DNA of 64,000 nucleotides, taken from assembly GCA_037178975.1 (NCBI GenBank), contig JASJZH010000003.1, positions 7,006,001 to 7,070,000 on the forward strand, written 5' to 3'. The notes below the pieces were generated by a model that saw only the letters and a program-made list of their open reading frames with translations, was not told where the DNA came from and did not search any database. Origin of the DNA: Oscheius tipulae (Eukaryota > Nematoda > Chromadorea > Rhabditida > Rhabditidae). A program made the translations under genes and the position numbers. Shown here one piece after another: positions 43,906 through 55,500 of this stretch (position 1 is its first letter; the number at the start of each line of letters is the position of its first letter).

Positions 43906-46879
43906 ATGGACCTGAGAGCTTTCAGCATGGCTCACTTGTCCACTAGCAACTTCAGTTTTCCTTTGCCGCCGCTCATCATTCAACCGGTATTAAACTTTCT
44001 TTGACTCTTGATCAGTTTTTTTCAGTTGCCCGTTCAAGAGCCAGCAGCAAAACGTGGTCATTTCGAGGAGTACGAGGACAGTAGTCCAAGTCATTCAGAG
44101 TCGGTGAGTCTCTCGACAGTCTTGACCCTTGGCCGTTATCCAATACCGCGCTCTGATCCTCGCCGCTCAGTTTATGCCATTGAGAGTCAGCCTGACAGAT
44201 TGGGTTTCTTTAAGACAAGACTGAAGTGGGTACTGGACATCGTTTGGGTATTGACAGAGACACATAGTATAGGACAGTGATAGAGAGATAGGTAGACAGG
44301 AGACGGGTAGACAGCTTCAATAGTAGCAGCATCACACAGATTTTCTGTTGCAAAAGTACCTCTAATTGGGCCAACTTGGGACTATAAAAGGAACCCGAAA
44401 AGGCAAAGAGACATCTTGTACTTTCCAGGAATCCTCCCGTTCCTCCAATTCCGCTCCCGAGTCTCGTGCCTCCCTCCACGAGGACGAGAATGTACATGAG
44501 CCCCTAACTGTCTCCACGGATACACCTCCTACAATTGCACTAGACGCCAAGTTCGAGAGCTACAAACAGTTTGAGGAGGTCTTTGAAGCCTGGAAGAAGG
44601 AACAGTATCATCCGTTTCGTGTAGCCTCATCGGAAACCCTAAAGGAGTCGGATGGAACAGTCAATCCGGTCTTCAAGTACCGCTATGTTGTCTACCACTG
44701 TGCACATTATGGAGAGCCAAGAATGAGAGGTCAGTCACTCTTTCCTAATCTCTATGTCTCTCTGATTCACTGTCACTGTCTCATTTCCAAAGTAGCATAA
44801 TTGAGTCGTGTAACCTTGACTTCTGACTAGCAGCTGGACCATAAAAATCCTTGGGATGTAAGGGGTTAGGGACAGGTAATGATAAAACGCTGTTTCGGAC
44901 ACATGGTGCCACGTGTGGCTGGTCAGTGTGTAATTACGGTCAGTCCAAATGACTACCCTCTCTGCGAGCTACTAGGCGACAGCTGGTCGACACTTGTAAG
45001 GTCGTTCGCGGTTTTCCCCGCGCGCGTGTAGATTTTATCGCTCGAGAATTTTTTAAGGGAGCGGAGTCCAAGGGATAGGGAGGCAGCTGTCTGCACGGTC
45101 AGCATCTGCCCTCTATGCTAATCGAGGACTCCCCGGGTGACAGCCAGATTACAGGACAGGCCAGGAGGCCTTTTTTACGCGCGCGCACATCTCCAATCAC
45201 ATCTGCCAAGCGCGTAAACTATACGAGGGGCAATGACTGGTGGGCTGGCTACTTGTCAGCTGGAAAGACGGAAACAGCTGCCAATTGGTCGAGTAGGGTA
45301 GGGAACAGTTCACTTAAAAATTGTGATTGATCTTCTGAATGGGACTATACTGAATCAGACCGGGACTTACTTCTACCGAATTCTTGTCTGGATGGGATCC
45401 AGAACAACATACTTTTCCTGTAAGGAGAGTCAGTACTGTTTGAGCTTACGCTATGCCTAACAGTATGCGTACCTTCAGCTTCAAAGAGGCAGAACGATTG
45501 GTAGAGAAAACGAGAATGGTAGTTGAGGTGCATATAATTAATTGAACCAGTTGGAGCCTCTGTAGACTACTGAGCAGTTTAAATGTCTTTTGTTCTATAA
45601 TATGTCTCCCTTCACTGTTTCCGGTGGGCAGAATACAAGAAGTATTTTCAGGGATTGGTAAACGACCCAATCAGACCTACCTTCCCTGCGGCTGCAGAGC
45701 CATGCTCCGAGTGAACTACAGCTTCCCAGAACGGATACTAAAAATTACGACCCTGGTCGATGTGCACACCGGACACGAGCAGAATGCAGACATCTATCAC
45801 AAAGCCATGACGAAGAGCAGAGGTAGTCTGTCTCCGGCTGGAATGCCAACGAAAAGTGAGTACTCCTTTAGTTTGAACCACTAATTCGTTTCAGGGGCTA
45901 AAAGAGACCACGATTCGACCTACTCCTCTTCCCCATTGTCTATGAGAAATTCTCCAATTAACTCCACGGCGGCCAGTGTTCAGAGCAGTCCAGCCTCGAC
46001 GGTCTCTCCGGCCTCGGTGGCCATCCAACATGCTCTTCTGATGCAGCAGCAGCAACAAAATGTAAGTTTCTTGTCTTTGTACTTATAAAATACTGGCTCA
46101 GAACCTAATGGCAGCGCTGATGAACCAACAGAAAGAGAATCAGATGAATCCTTCTCTGACCACCCAACAGCTACAGTATGCTCTGCATTCGCTCCAACAA
46201 CGGCCCCAGTTGAATCAGACCCCGGCTATTTTGACCATGATTGTGAGTGCTTTTATCAAGATAACTCATCAAATTTTTATTTAGAATCAGTTGTCGTTGC
46301 CTCTGTTCAATCTACCGCAGCCTGCTCACGGAGTCGTAGCTCCTCAGCCGGCGGTACAGATGAAGACGCATACAGAACACGCTAACGAGCTGATTGATGT
46401 GGTTAATGAGGTAGGTTAGAGAAAAGAAAGAGAGACAAAGAGACATTGGTTGAGGCCTCGAAAGCTATTTTGGTAGCCTATTTGTTTGAAGAGAGTTGTA
46501 CAGTCGTCTGCCTGACGAAGCTGTACTGAAGAAAAAGAAACATTACTTGTATATTCCTGTTAAAGGTCATCCGCTCTCTTGTCAAGACACCTAGATTGCA
46601 TATGTCTAGTTTCAGTTCAACCTTCCCGCCAACCTCCCAGCTCCTAAGCCAATCAAAAGAGATCCTAGCCCTCCTCCGGTCCTGGAACGAGCCGATCTGG
46701 AAACTCTCAAGCCGGCTGTTCTGTCCATCAAGACGGAAATCGACGCGGAGACCGAGGGTCAGCAAAGAATGAAGACGGTCCTCGAGGAGATGACCTCTCG
46801 TGTACCGTCCCTTTCTTCAGAACAACTCACGATGCTTCTACCCCAACTCGAAACCATGCTCACCCTCTTCAAACAGTGA
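43906..46879 (+). CDS. FAR1-type zinc-binding putative transcription factor
   Basis: Eight exons (43906-43986, 44026-44103, 44429-44729, 45652-45855, 45895-46061, 46102-46242, 46285-46410, 46616-46879) sum to 1362 bases, 453 residues. Exons 3-4 encode a FAR1/ZSWIM3-like domain: ESYKQFEEVFEAWKKEQYHP, YRYVVYHCAHYGEPRMRG, KRPNQTYLPCGCRAML and a TGHEQN ending, giving a Cys...Cys-x-Cys...His pattern of the WRKY-GCM1 fold. A Ser/Pro-rich stretch, a poly-Gln run (MQQQQQN) and a Gln-rich region follow, as in activators. No transposase core or SWIM domain is present, so it looks like a domesticated DNA-binding module. Role in transcription is inferred. An upstream start cannot be excluded. Confidence 0.75.
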
Positions 46880-47371
46880 TTAGTTTGTGCCTCGATCTCA
46901 TTTTCGGTTTTCTCCCTCATTCACCTCTGTCGGGTCTTCTGTATTACCGTTCACCTTCTCCAAAAATGGGTATTTCTCAAAAACATGCTCACTTCGTTTC
47001 CCAGACCACAATATTATACGGGATCCATATTTATTTGCCTCTCGCCCACCGGGATAAAACGTCGCATTATATCTTTTCACGTGTCAAATGGATCGGCTAA
47101 GTGTCCCCTCTTCGTTTTGTTGTCTAAGGTATGGGGAACAGGTTGCGGCCACTGCCTAATGACTCATGGCATGGCTTCTGGTTCGGACGCCCTCCTTTCT
47201 CGAAAACAAGATGCCTTAAACTGATAGCTTGGGCTTTTCCAGGAAGGCTAAGTCGCTTTCTTGCGCGCGCTATAGAACTCGATAGACACAGGGTCGAAGG
47301 ATCGAAATGGAGAGTTGAGAACACATGTTGAGAAGGAAGGGACAGTTCAGATTATAAGGTCATACGACATG
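46880..47371. other. Spacer after FAR1-type gene
   Basis: The 3' flank of the FAR1-type gene; no supported frame or repeat was noticed. Confidence 0.4.
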
Positions 47372-47374
47372 TTA

Positions 47375-47832
47375 AAGCGTGTCCGGTCCTTTTTGTAGCT
47401 CACCAAAGTTAGAGTTCAGATGGTTTGACAAGTTATGGCAAGTGAAGATAGCTTCCTTTCAGTCTGCTGTTTACTTGTACTGTGAGGTTGTGTCTTTATG
47501 ACTAGGAAATGGTCATAAGACAGTTTTGGGATATATCAGTGTCAAATGGTTTCACAGCTAGAACAAGACCACCTCATTTCGTAAAAGGGCACTTTTGGAC
47601 GTACATGAACCTAGAAACTCACATTTAGATAGTAAAAAGAGAGGGAAAGGGTTATAGAACTCTAAAAATTTATGTGCTTTCGATTCTAGACTGTTCAGAC
47701 TCATCTTATTCCTGTAGTTGTAAAGAACTCGAGGAGTAATATGCTCCCAGTGTTTTGGAGCAGCAACTAAATTCAGTTGCTGACAGGGGCTGTCCCCGTC
47801 AAGTGATAGAAAAAAAGTCCGGACACACGCTT
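47375..47832 (+). mobile_element. 458-bp non-coding element with terminal inverted repeats
   Basis: The left end AAGCGTGTCCGG(T)CCTTTTT is an inverted match of the right end AAAAAAAGTCCGGACACACGCTT. Both sides are flanked by TTA, a possible 3-bp target duplication of the PIF/Harbinger type. Internal palindromes (AGCAACTAAATTCAGTTGCT, GGGGCTGTCCCC) are present. A second, deleted copy is at 18625-18760. There is no ORF, so it is a MITE-like derivative. Confidence 0.6.
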
Positions 47833-48219
47833 TTAAATATTGTAAAAGATATCAAACCGATGCAACGACAGACCGTACCTAGTCTCACATGCTTCGTCTC
47901 GGCGCGCTGTAACTATGAGCTTGCGCCAAACTGATGTCGGTGAGTTCGATGAAACAATCTGGCTCATTTGCACGAATTAAAGAGCCAGGTCAACATAGTG
48001 CTTTTTGTTGACCTCTGTTTCTATCTTCAGAAAAAGGGCCCCACATCCCCGAATTAAGTGATTTGCCCTGTGGCGTTCACGCTTTCTAGCGGGAAAACGA
48101 TAGGGGAGAGTGCAGTTGTAGCGGCTAGCCGAGATCCCGTTCGGGGTGGCTAGCGATCCGGGGCGGCCTCTCCGTTTCTCTCTCGCTCCTGCCTCGACAA
48201 ATCGGTCGCCGAACCAGCC
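47833..48219 (+). promoter_or_regulatory. Upstream region of the P/Q-rich secreted gene
   Basis: The 387 bp between the TIR element and the start codon. It becomes GC-rich toward the start (48100-48210) and has no evident TATA box. Confidence 0.3.
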
Positions 48220-50069
48220 ATGCGACGTCTGTTTCTCTGCCTAGGTCTTCTTGTACTCTATTCCAATGCTCAGAGGACATTCCAGGTTATTTTTATATAT
48301 AGTCTTTACCTTGTTGGTTCAGAATACACAGTTCGACATTGCCGGAGATCTTCCAGTCGAGGATCCGAGTGTGATGGCTCAAGCTGAAGGAGTGGCAACT
48401 CATGTGAACAAGAATGAGTTGAAGCCTGTCAAACTGCAGAAGCCTGTTGATCTGGCTGTTCTGGCTCCTTCGAATCCTCAGGGTCCTGCCGCTGTTCAGC
48501 CTCTGGCTCTGTCCGCTCCAGCTCCTCTACCAGCTGTCCCCCAACAGCCCCTACCTCTTCCAGCTCCAGTTCTCCCTCCTTCTCCTCCAGCTCCCTTACC
48601 CGCTCTCCCGACTCCAGCTCCCATGCCAACATTTGCTCCGTTTTCTCTCGCAGCCTTTTCATTGCCCACCCTTGCCCCTTTCACTTTCCCCACTCTCCCA
48701 CCTCATTCTACGCCGGCTCCCTTCACATTCCCTACTCCTGCTCCAGCTCCTGGCGCTCCTGTGGCTCCGGAAAGTTCGGATTATGATGAGCCTGCCCAGC
48801 GAGTTGTTCCTACCACTGTAGCTACACCTGTCCCTACCCCTGCTTCCACCCAAGCTCCGCAAATCGTCCAACAGGCTCCGGCTCAGTACTCTCCTGAGTA
48901 TATTCAATGGGTAGCTAATACTTATCCTGACCACTACCGTCAATACTACCAGCAGTATCAGCAGCAGTACCAATACTACTTACAGTCAAGAGGAATCCAG
49001 CCCCAGCCTCAGGTTCAGGCTCAGGTCCAGCAGCAGCCTCAGTTCCAAATCCTCAACCAACAACAACCTCATGTTCAGCCTCAGCCACATGTTCAGCCCC
49101 AGCCTCAGATCCAAGTTCAACCCCAGCCCCAAGCTATTGTCTTCCCCGCTAGCCAGCCCCAGACTCTTCAGTTCAATGTCCAGCCTGCCGCTGCCGGTAT
49201 ACCCACGGCTACACAGGCTCCTGTCCAACAGAATAAGCCAACGATGATCAAACTGGCAGCTCACGATCAGAATCCCTCTCCAAGCAGGGCCAGCAACTGG
49301 TTCCGGGAACAGACAAATACCGCCGGTAAGTGGATTGGGACTTCCAGCTGGGTTTATGCGGTTTTTCAACGGGGCTAATCGTATGGATAACCCGCGTAGA
49401 AATCGTATATGACAGACACTTTTTTGGTTTTAGGCTCCTAATACAGACAGTTCGGGAATGCGAAATTGTGGGGAGGGAAAACTGAGCTTCTAGAGGGTAG
49501 ATTAGAGGGTAAAGTATTACGAATAACCCAAATTTTGTAGAAAAAAAATCTAAACATACGTGCTTTATATTTCCACGGACCGGTTGTGGTACATTATACG
49601 TGGACACGCTTTTTCAAACATTCTATTTTAGAGTGCAAAAAGGACTTGAAAAAAGTGGCGAAGCTTTTCAAAAGCAAGTTCCCAGTCTATCTTCAAAAAG
49701 GAGGCAAGGATGCCGCTCTAGCCGATCTGGTCGAGAAGAGACTCATCGAATGCGATGAGAAGAGCACTACCGGACACTGGGATAAGGTGGACAGCCTCCT
49801 GACCAAGGTCCAGCTTAGCAAAAGGTTTTTACTTCTTTGCTAGTGAGGTCTTTGATTTCAGTGAGGAGGCCGACTGCCGGTCAGGCTTGATCCAAGAAAG
49901 AATCTCCTGCCAAAATCTGCTCAACTTCTCCTGTCAATTTACCAACAGCAATTACCAGTTCAAACTCGTTCCCGCCAGAATTGTCATCCAAGAAGCTAGA
50001 CAAGCTGAGGGCGGTGCCGAGAAGTGCAGGAAAGTTGTCAGATTGGTCAAGAAGAGACTGGAAGGATAA
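48220..50069 (+). CDS. Secreted Pro/Gln-rich protein with Cys-containing C-terminus
   Basis: Four exons (48220-48285, 48323-49325, 49632-49824, 49862-50069) total 1470 bases, 489 residues. Exon 1 is a signal peptide (MRRLFLCLGLLVLYSNAQR). Exon 2 holds a Pro/Ala/Leu-rich stretch with repeats such as PAPLPALPTPAPMPT, then a Tyr/Gln-rich part (YRQYYQQYQQQYQYYLQS) and VQPQPHVQPQPQ repeats. The last about 130 residues are different: helical, charged, with six Cys (ECKKDLKK, IECDEK, ADCRSG, ISCQNLLNFSC, EKCRKV), like a small secreted nematode domain, family not identified. AATAAA lies about 50 bases after the stop. A structural or cuticle/eggshell role is a guess. It is convergent to the galectin gene. 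Confidence 0.75.
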
Positions 50070-50176
50070 GGCGAGGCTCACTTATTTTGAAACGAGGTCG
50101 ATTGTGCAATATTAATCATAATAAATTTTATATTTAAAAAACGTTTCATTAATGCTCTCACGAACATTTGAAGGAT

Positions 50177-50726
50177 CTAGTGAGTGACGTGGGCAGAGTG
50201 AACGACGACGTCTCCGGCGATCTCGATCACATGGATGGAGTGTCCAGGAGCGCGCTCTTGGAACTGACAGAATCGCTGTCCGTTGAGATTGACCAAGACC
50301 TGTCCGCCCTCAGAAATGAACTCGAGGGTGTAGACACGGTTGGGAATGAAGGGGAAGTGGTCGGCGTGACGCTCCTCGTGCTGCCAGCTTCCGTGATGAG
50401 TGGAGTTTCTGACGACGGCCTGTTCGCTCTGACGGGCGTTGAAGTGGAGAACAATGTCGTGCGGGTTCTTGAGGTTGATCTCGAAACTTCCCGAGCTGGT
50501 ATGGGTAGGGACGATGACGAGGCGGAGACGCTGTCCGTGGTTGAAGCCGTTGACGGGGATGGTCACGGGAGTGGGCTGAAAGTATTTATGAGAACAGCTA
50601 TATATTTTTTAATGAATACTTCTGTTTTAACTTTTGAACTCTTAATTTTGTAAATATAAAAGTATTAAAACTTACGGGGTTGAAGAATTCGTTGGCAAAG
50701 CCGACAGCAACTCCGGATCCGATCAT
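50177..50726 (-). CDS. Galectin, single carbohydrate-recognition domain
   Basis: Exons 50676-50726 and 50177-50575 give 450 bases, 149 residues. The CRD has all sugar-binding residues: HFNAR (His, Asn, Arg), VVRNS (Asn), and GSWQHEER (Trp, Glu, Arg). No signal peptide, as usual for galectins, which leave the cell by a non-classical route and bind β-galactosides. One CRD makes it a proto-type galectin; many nematode galectins have two. The first exon is 17 residues (MIGSGVAVGFANEFFNP). The stop is 107 bp from the stop of the convergent gene. A scrap of the same gene lies in inverted orientation at 51410. Confidence 0.92.
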
Positions 50727-51409
50727 TCCTGCAAAAGTATTTGTAACAAAGACCTTAGCAAAGAAAAATGGCCATTTCGAGGAAAGAAAGACGACCGATA
50801 AGATGCCTAACTTTGGCACTTTTCTTTAAGAAGGGCTCTTATCAAGGGGGGAGGAGAAGAGTCGGTACACGCATGGCAAAGCTTCTCGAAAGATGCTGAG
50901 ACCGATTTTCGGTAAACACGGTTTTTTGCAAGGGTTTATAGGCCGTGCCCTTGATGATTCAGAGAAAAAACCTACCGCGTCCAGGGCGTCCGTGATGCAT
51001 GATGACCAAACAATGAGACCGACAAGCTCTTTGTTCCCAGGCCTTATGAAGCCGCCTTCATTTTATGCACCATCAAGTTTTTTGTGCTTACGACAATAAA
51101 GAATTTATCAGTCTAACTCTTGTTTGGATAGGAACCACTCATGGGCTTGGACAAACAAAAAAGGCCAACAGAGGTGTTGCAAGAATTCTTTGCCCTCTTT
51201 ACTGAGCCAAGGGCATTCTTCCAGCCAAAAATTTTAAAAAAGCAAAATAATATTGCAAACAGTTACCAAATGAACCACTGAGATTTATCCCTGGCCGTAC
51301 TTGTGCATACAGCTTTGATAAACGGTGTATATCAAATCTTAATATGAAATAAATGTTGATAAAAATCTTCAGATAGCACAGTTGAATTTTTGTATAATAG
51401 TTTATCTCC

Positions 51410-51514
51410 AAAATCCCGTGAGCATCCCCATCAACGGCTTCAACCACGGATAGCGTCTCCGCGTCGTCATCGTCCCTACCCATACCAGCTCGGTAAGTTT
51501 CGAGATCAATCTTC
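51410..51514 (+). pseudogene. Galectin exon fragment
   Basis: About 105 bp align closely with the start of galectin exon 2 (50463-50575, opposite strand): SIPINGFNHG, stop, RLRVVIVPTHTSS. A CAG codon is now TAG at 51451, and a G-to-T change makes CG|GTAAGT, a perfect splice donor. Homology stops after about 35 codons, so it is a truncated inverted duplicate. Confidence 0.8.
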
Positions 51515-51651
51515 ACACTTTGAACAGAGACTGCAGAAGTTCTATTTTCCCAACATCCTACCTTTACAATTGGCATCTGATGTCTGTAACACATGTCGAC
51601 TCTAATCTGGGATAACACTTGACGATTTATAACCTTTTCTATCAAGTATTA

Positions 51652-51852
51652 TCTCTCTACTACTAAAGTGCAATGGTGTCCGTCCGTCCGTGCGTCACCA
51701 CGAGAAAAAAGCTGGTAAGTCATGGCATGTCAAGAACTAAGTTGACAAGTCAGCTTTGGGGGGAAACTTGGGAACTTGGAGAAGCGGCGAAGCCGCCTGT
51801 TGTAAATGCTAAGTCAATACTAAGGGGCGGCGAAGCCGTCGTAGACGGCTGG
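51652..51852 (+). mobile_element. Short non-autonomous Helitron-like element, copy 2
   Basis: It starts TCTCTCTACTACTAAAG after A (51651), ends CTGG before T (51853), and has GAAGCGGCGAAGCCGCC and GCCGTC-GTA-GACGGC hairpins near the 3' end. It aligns with 8088-8297 over its full length; similarity stops at both borders. The GTCC microsatellite has three units here versus five in the other copy. Confidence 0.75.
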
Positions 51853-52554
51853 TCCTAGACTAAAGTTGACAAGACAAGTCAGGGAAGTCAGAAAGATAAA
51901 ACATACCTTGCTCTACAGAAAATTAAGACGTTGTCCCTTTAGATGACCACAAAAAATTTATGCAAACTTGCGAAGCATCGTTTACCTGTAATTGAAGTTA
52001 TTAAGCTCTTGTTTTGTTATAATTATCCAAGAAGCAAACTTGATCATTTGCTTCCACGAGATTAAAAGCACTAGTTGTAAAATCATGCTCTTCTTCCGGA
52101 GTAGATAGTGTGTACGTTTGTGCTTTCGATTTGGGTGACTCTCTACCCACACAAAGAATAAGCTCTTTCTTGGAGCTCGCATTTATGGCAGGCAATCAGC
52201 GAAAAGCACCTGTGATAAGCATTGACGTGGCAAACAACATGGATAGAGGGAATAGTTTTATTATGCAAAAAAAAAGAAGAGAATGAAGCTCATCGGCCCG
52301 TATCAGCTCGGCATTTCGTGGAAGTCTTCTCACCGAACACATCTTCCTCCCTGAACCGTAAATCCTGGACAGCAGGCATTCTCACAGGGCTCCATCACGG
52401 TTCGCTCCCTAAAACGCCACGGTCTGTGATAGCCGGGTGGATAGACAAGAATTTCCTTTTCTCTGAAAACCGTTGGCTCAGTTTTTAGGGGTTTTGGGTC
52501 AAAAACTACTTCTAGTGATCGGCCTAAACAGTTGAGCTAAAGTGCCAGCTAGTT
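51853..52554. other. Spacer before astacin gene
   Basis: Only short open frames on either strand, and no repeat noticed. It includes the 3' flank of the astacin gene. Confidence 0.4.
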
Positions 52555-55500
52555 CTACTCTAAATTTTTAGGAGAGTAAAATTGAAGGACTGACTGTTTA
52601 CAGCGGACTCCTCGAAGAAGAGAAAGGAATCCTCCACATTCGCCGTCTTCGGACTTTTTCTGAGCACAAAGTCCGTTGCAGGGATGCGTATTGCATACTT
52701 GGGTCTCCATGGGCTCTCCCCTGAATGTTAAAATTTGTTTTGATTTTCTTATTGTACAAACGGGCATGCTGATCCAGTAGGACAAACTCGGGTTCTCATG
52801 CGGGATCCACAGGCGCCACAACTGGCTGTACAGGCTGTCCAAGGGGTCCAGGATTGCCATTCACCTTGAAGAGTTTCGTTAGGAGATGTTTGACGGATTA
52901 GAAAGGGGTAACTTAAAATATCACCTACCAGCAATGGGAATAGCTCTTGCTCTAGCTTCAAATCCTCGTCCTCCTCTATAAAATGATCGGAAGAGCACAA
53001 CCATGTCTGTCGTGGCTGATCTAATTTTCGTATTAGGTGTACCATAACAGCAATATCTAGACACTGCTTTATAAAATATTTGAACGTCATAATACCTCAT
53101 TCCCGTATTGGCAAAGTCTGTACTGTTCCTGACTTCGACATAATCCATGCAGAGAGAATGCCTGACTTTGCAGTACATCTCGAATTCTCCAGTGAACTGC
53201 ATCTCGACAATATGTCTGTCTGGAGCTTGGAAGAGCCAAGAGCATTCTTGACCCTCCCTGAACTCTCTGGGATAACCGGGGCTACTTATTCTAGTCCAGC
53301 CGGATCCAACTGTCAGCTTTCCGCCACAGACTGAGCCGTACCCAGGCATGACTTGTTCGCAGAACTGCCCAGTAAAACCGTCTGGACAACGACATCGATC
53401 ACACCTAAAAATGTGTTTTGACGACTCCCCTGCACTTGGTCCCCAACAATTTACTGTTGTTGATTGGAGAAAAATTTCCGTGACACGTGAGATTCTGTTT
53501 TGCATGCGTCATCTGTCAAAGAACCCGCAGATCATTCACGGAAATGATGAGACAAAGATAGGGAAACCCCTCACGCGGTTTTGTGAGTTTGGACTATGAT
53601 CACACGAACAGTTCAAAGGCAAGAGCGTGATGTAAAAGACAAGTAAAGTCAAAAGAACCTTGAAAAACAAGTTTAACACGCAAGCAAAGGCATCGTATCC
53701 GGTGGAGGCTCACCCGTTCCATATCGGCCCAAAAGAGTTCGATGTGGGCACGAAATTTATGGATTGTGGCCAGCTGACTAATTAGGTTTTACTATACAAA
53801 ATTGTTGATGATCACTTTCGCTGTATCAAAAGATTTTGATAGCACGCACAATTTCCAAGGAATCCAGAAATTTTGGTTGGGCTTCAAACTCGCTGACCGG
53901 TCTCAAAAAGTACAGAAATGTTTCTAATTGAACGAAACCCCTTCAAGAGTTCGTTGCCTGATCTCTATACGGGTTTCAGTTGACCTGGGCCGACTGCCTC
54001 CTACCCGGGATGATATACGACCGGCCGTCTATCGATAGTTTGGGGACTGCTAGTTCCTCTGTAGACAGCGTTCCTGCGTACCTTCTAGGGTCTGTGTAGC
54101 CTCCTCTTTGACACGGCAACTTCCGGCCACAGACACTGCCACAATAGATCTTGTTCATCAAACGAATGTCGTTAAAGGAGAGCTGATCCCGTTGGCCTGT
54201 AACTTTTCATTTGTTTTCACGATGATCAGCAGTCTGACGTAGTGATGTATCTTTAAAGATCGCCGCCAGACGGAGAACAGCCTATTTTTAGCTACTCACC
54301 GATAGTTTTTTGATAATCAGTCACGAAGGTGTTTATCGTGTAGAGATCATCGTATCGGGAGAAAGCTTTTGAGCTGGAATTTTTTTTTGGACTGGTTTGG
54401 GTAAAAGCCTACCGGTAATGCATGATACTTCCATAGTCGTAGGGAACACCTGTAAATATTTCATTGGGCATTTGAACAACTCCGCCCTACCCACCTGCAT
54501 TATCAACATCATCCGGGTCCTCCTTCAGGAACTGTCCCTTCGAATCCTAAAAATCCTCATCAGAGGAGTTGAGGGAAAGCTTTTTGTGTGTCTTATGAAG
54601 AAAACAGGTTTTCCTAACAGGGTCAAGACGTTCTTAGCCTTTTCTCGGCCACTTGACTTTTGCTTTGGCTCTCTCACCTTATCGATATTCTCCCATCGCA
54701 CATTCACAAATTGGTCTCTGTCCGGGCGACTTTGCTACAAATGTACATCAATGAAAAACTTAAAAATGCAAACCTCGTGCCAGAATCCTAATGCATGGGC
54801 TACCTCGTGAGCAATAACTCCCAACTGGAAAACAGTTTTTAAACAGACTTTTTTTTAACGTACTCTGATACATTCTGGAGCCAGGGAAACCAGCTGTTCC
54901 TCTCCCAAAGGATGACGACCAACATTGCTGGCGCAGCCGTCAACGTCCGTGAAAACTATTCTGTAAGAAAATTCATACAAAAATAAAATATAGTGTTACC
55001 TGTTACCCGAATCAGCGTTGTCGTTCCTAACAAAGTTCAGACAGGTGATATTGTGCCAATGTTCCAGAGCCAGCTCGATGATCCTTTGTTCTCTCGATGC
55101 TAGAATTAAAGTTTCAGCAGAACAAAGTTAATACGAACTGTGAGAACCATCGAAGCCGTAAACTATCGCGCGACTCGGATCCCAGCGTCTCAGACTCGAG
55201 CCAATAAATTTCCTCTTCACTCGACCTCGGACATTATTTAAAGCGTTCTCGTAAAGCTCTCTGGCCTGGTCCGGAAACAGAACAATGTCTCCTAAAAATC
55301 ATTAATTAAAGATCACAAATCCTAAAGTACCCTCAAAATGATGGCCCCTCTCCTCCGGATTCAGTATGTCACCCTCGATATCGTCATGCTGCCGTCGATT
55401 CCATCCGCTCAAGACTTCGTTGACCTTTGCCTGTAAGAGAGAAAAAAGTTCCTCCTTGGGTACGAATGGCGACTGCTGAACCAGTCGCGAGTCTCTCTCT

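Noticed and set aside
44391-44400. TATA-like CTATAAAAGG as an internal promoter of the FAR1-type gene
   Set aside because: It lies in intron 2 close to exon 3, with no in-frame start nearby that would give a better protein. Chance is as likely.
48429-49369. Long Glu/Arg- and Leu-rich minus-strand frames
   Set aside because: They are antisense shadows of the Pro/Gln repeats of the secreted protein.
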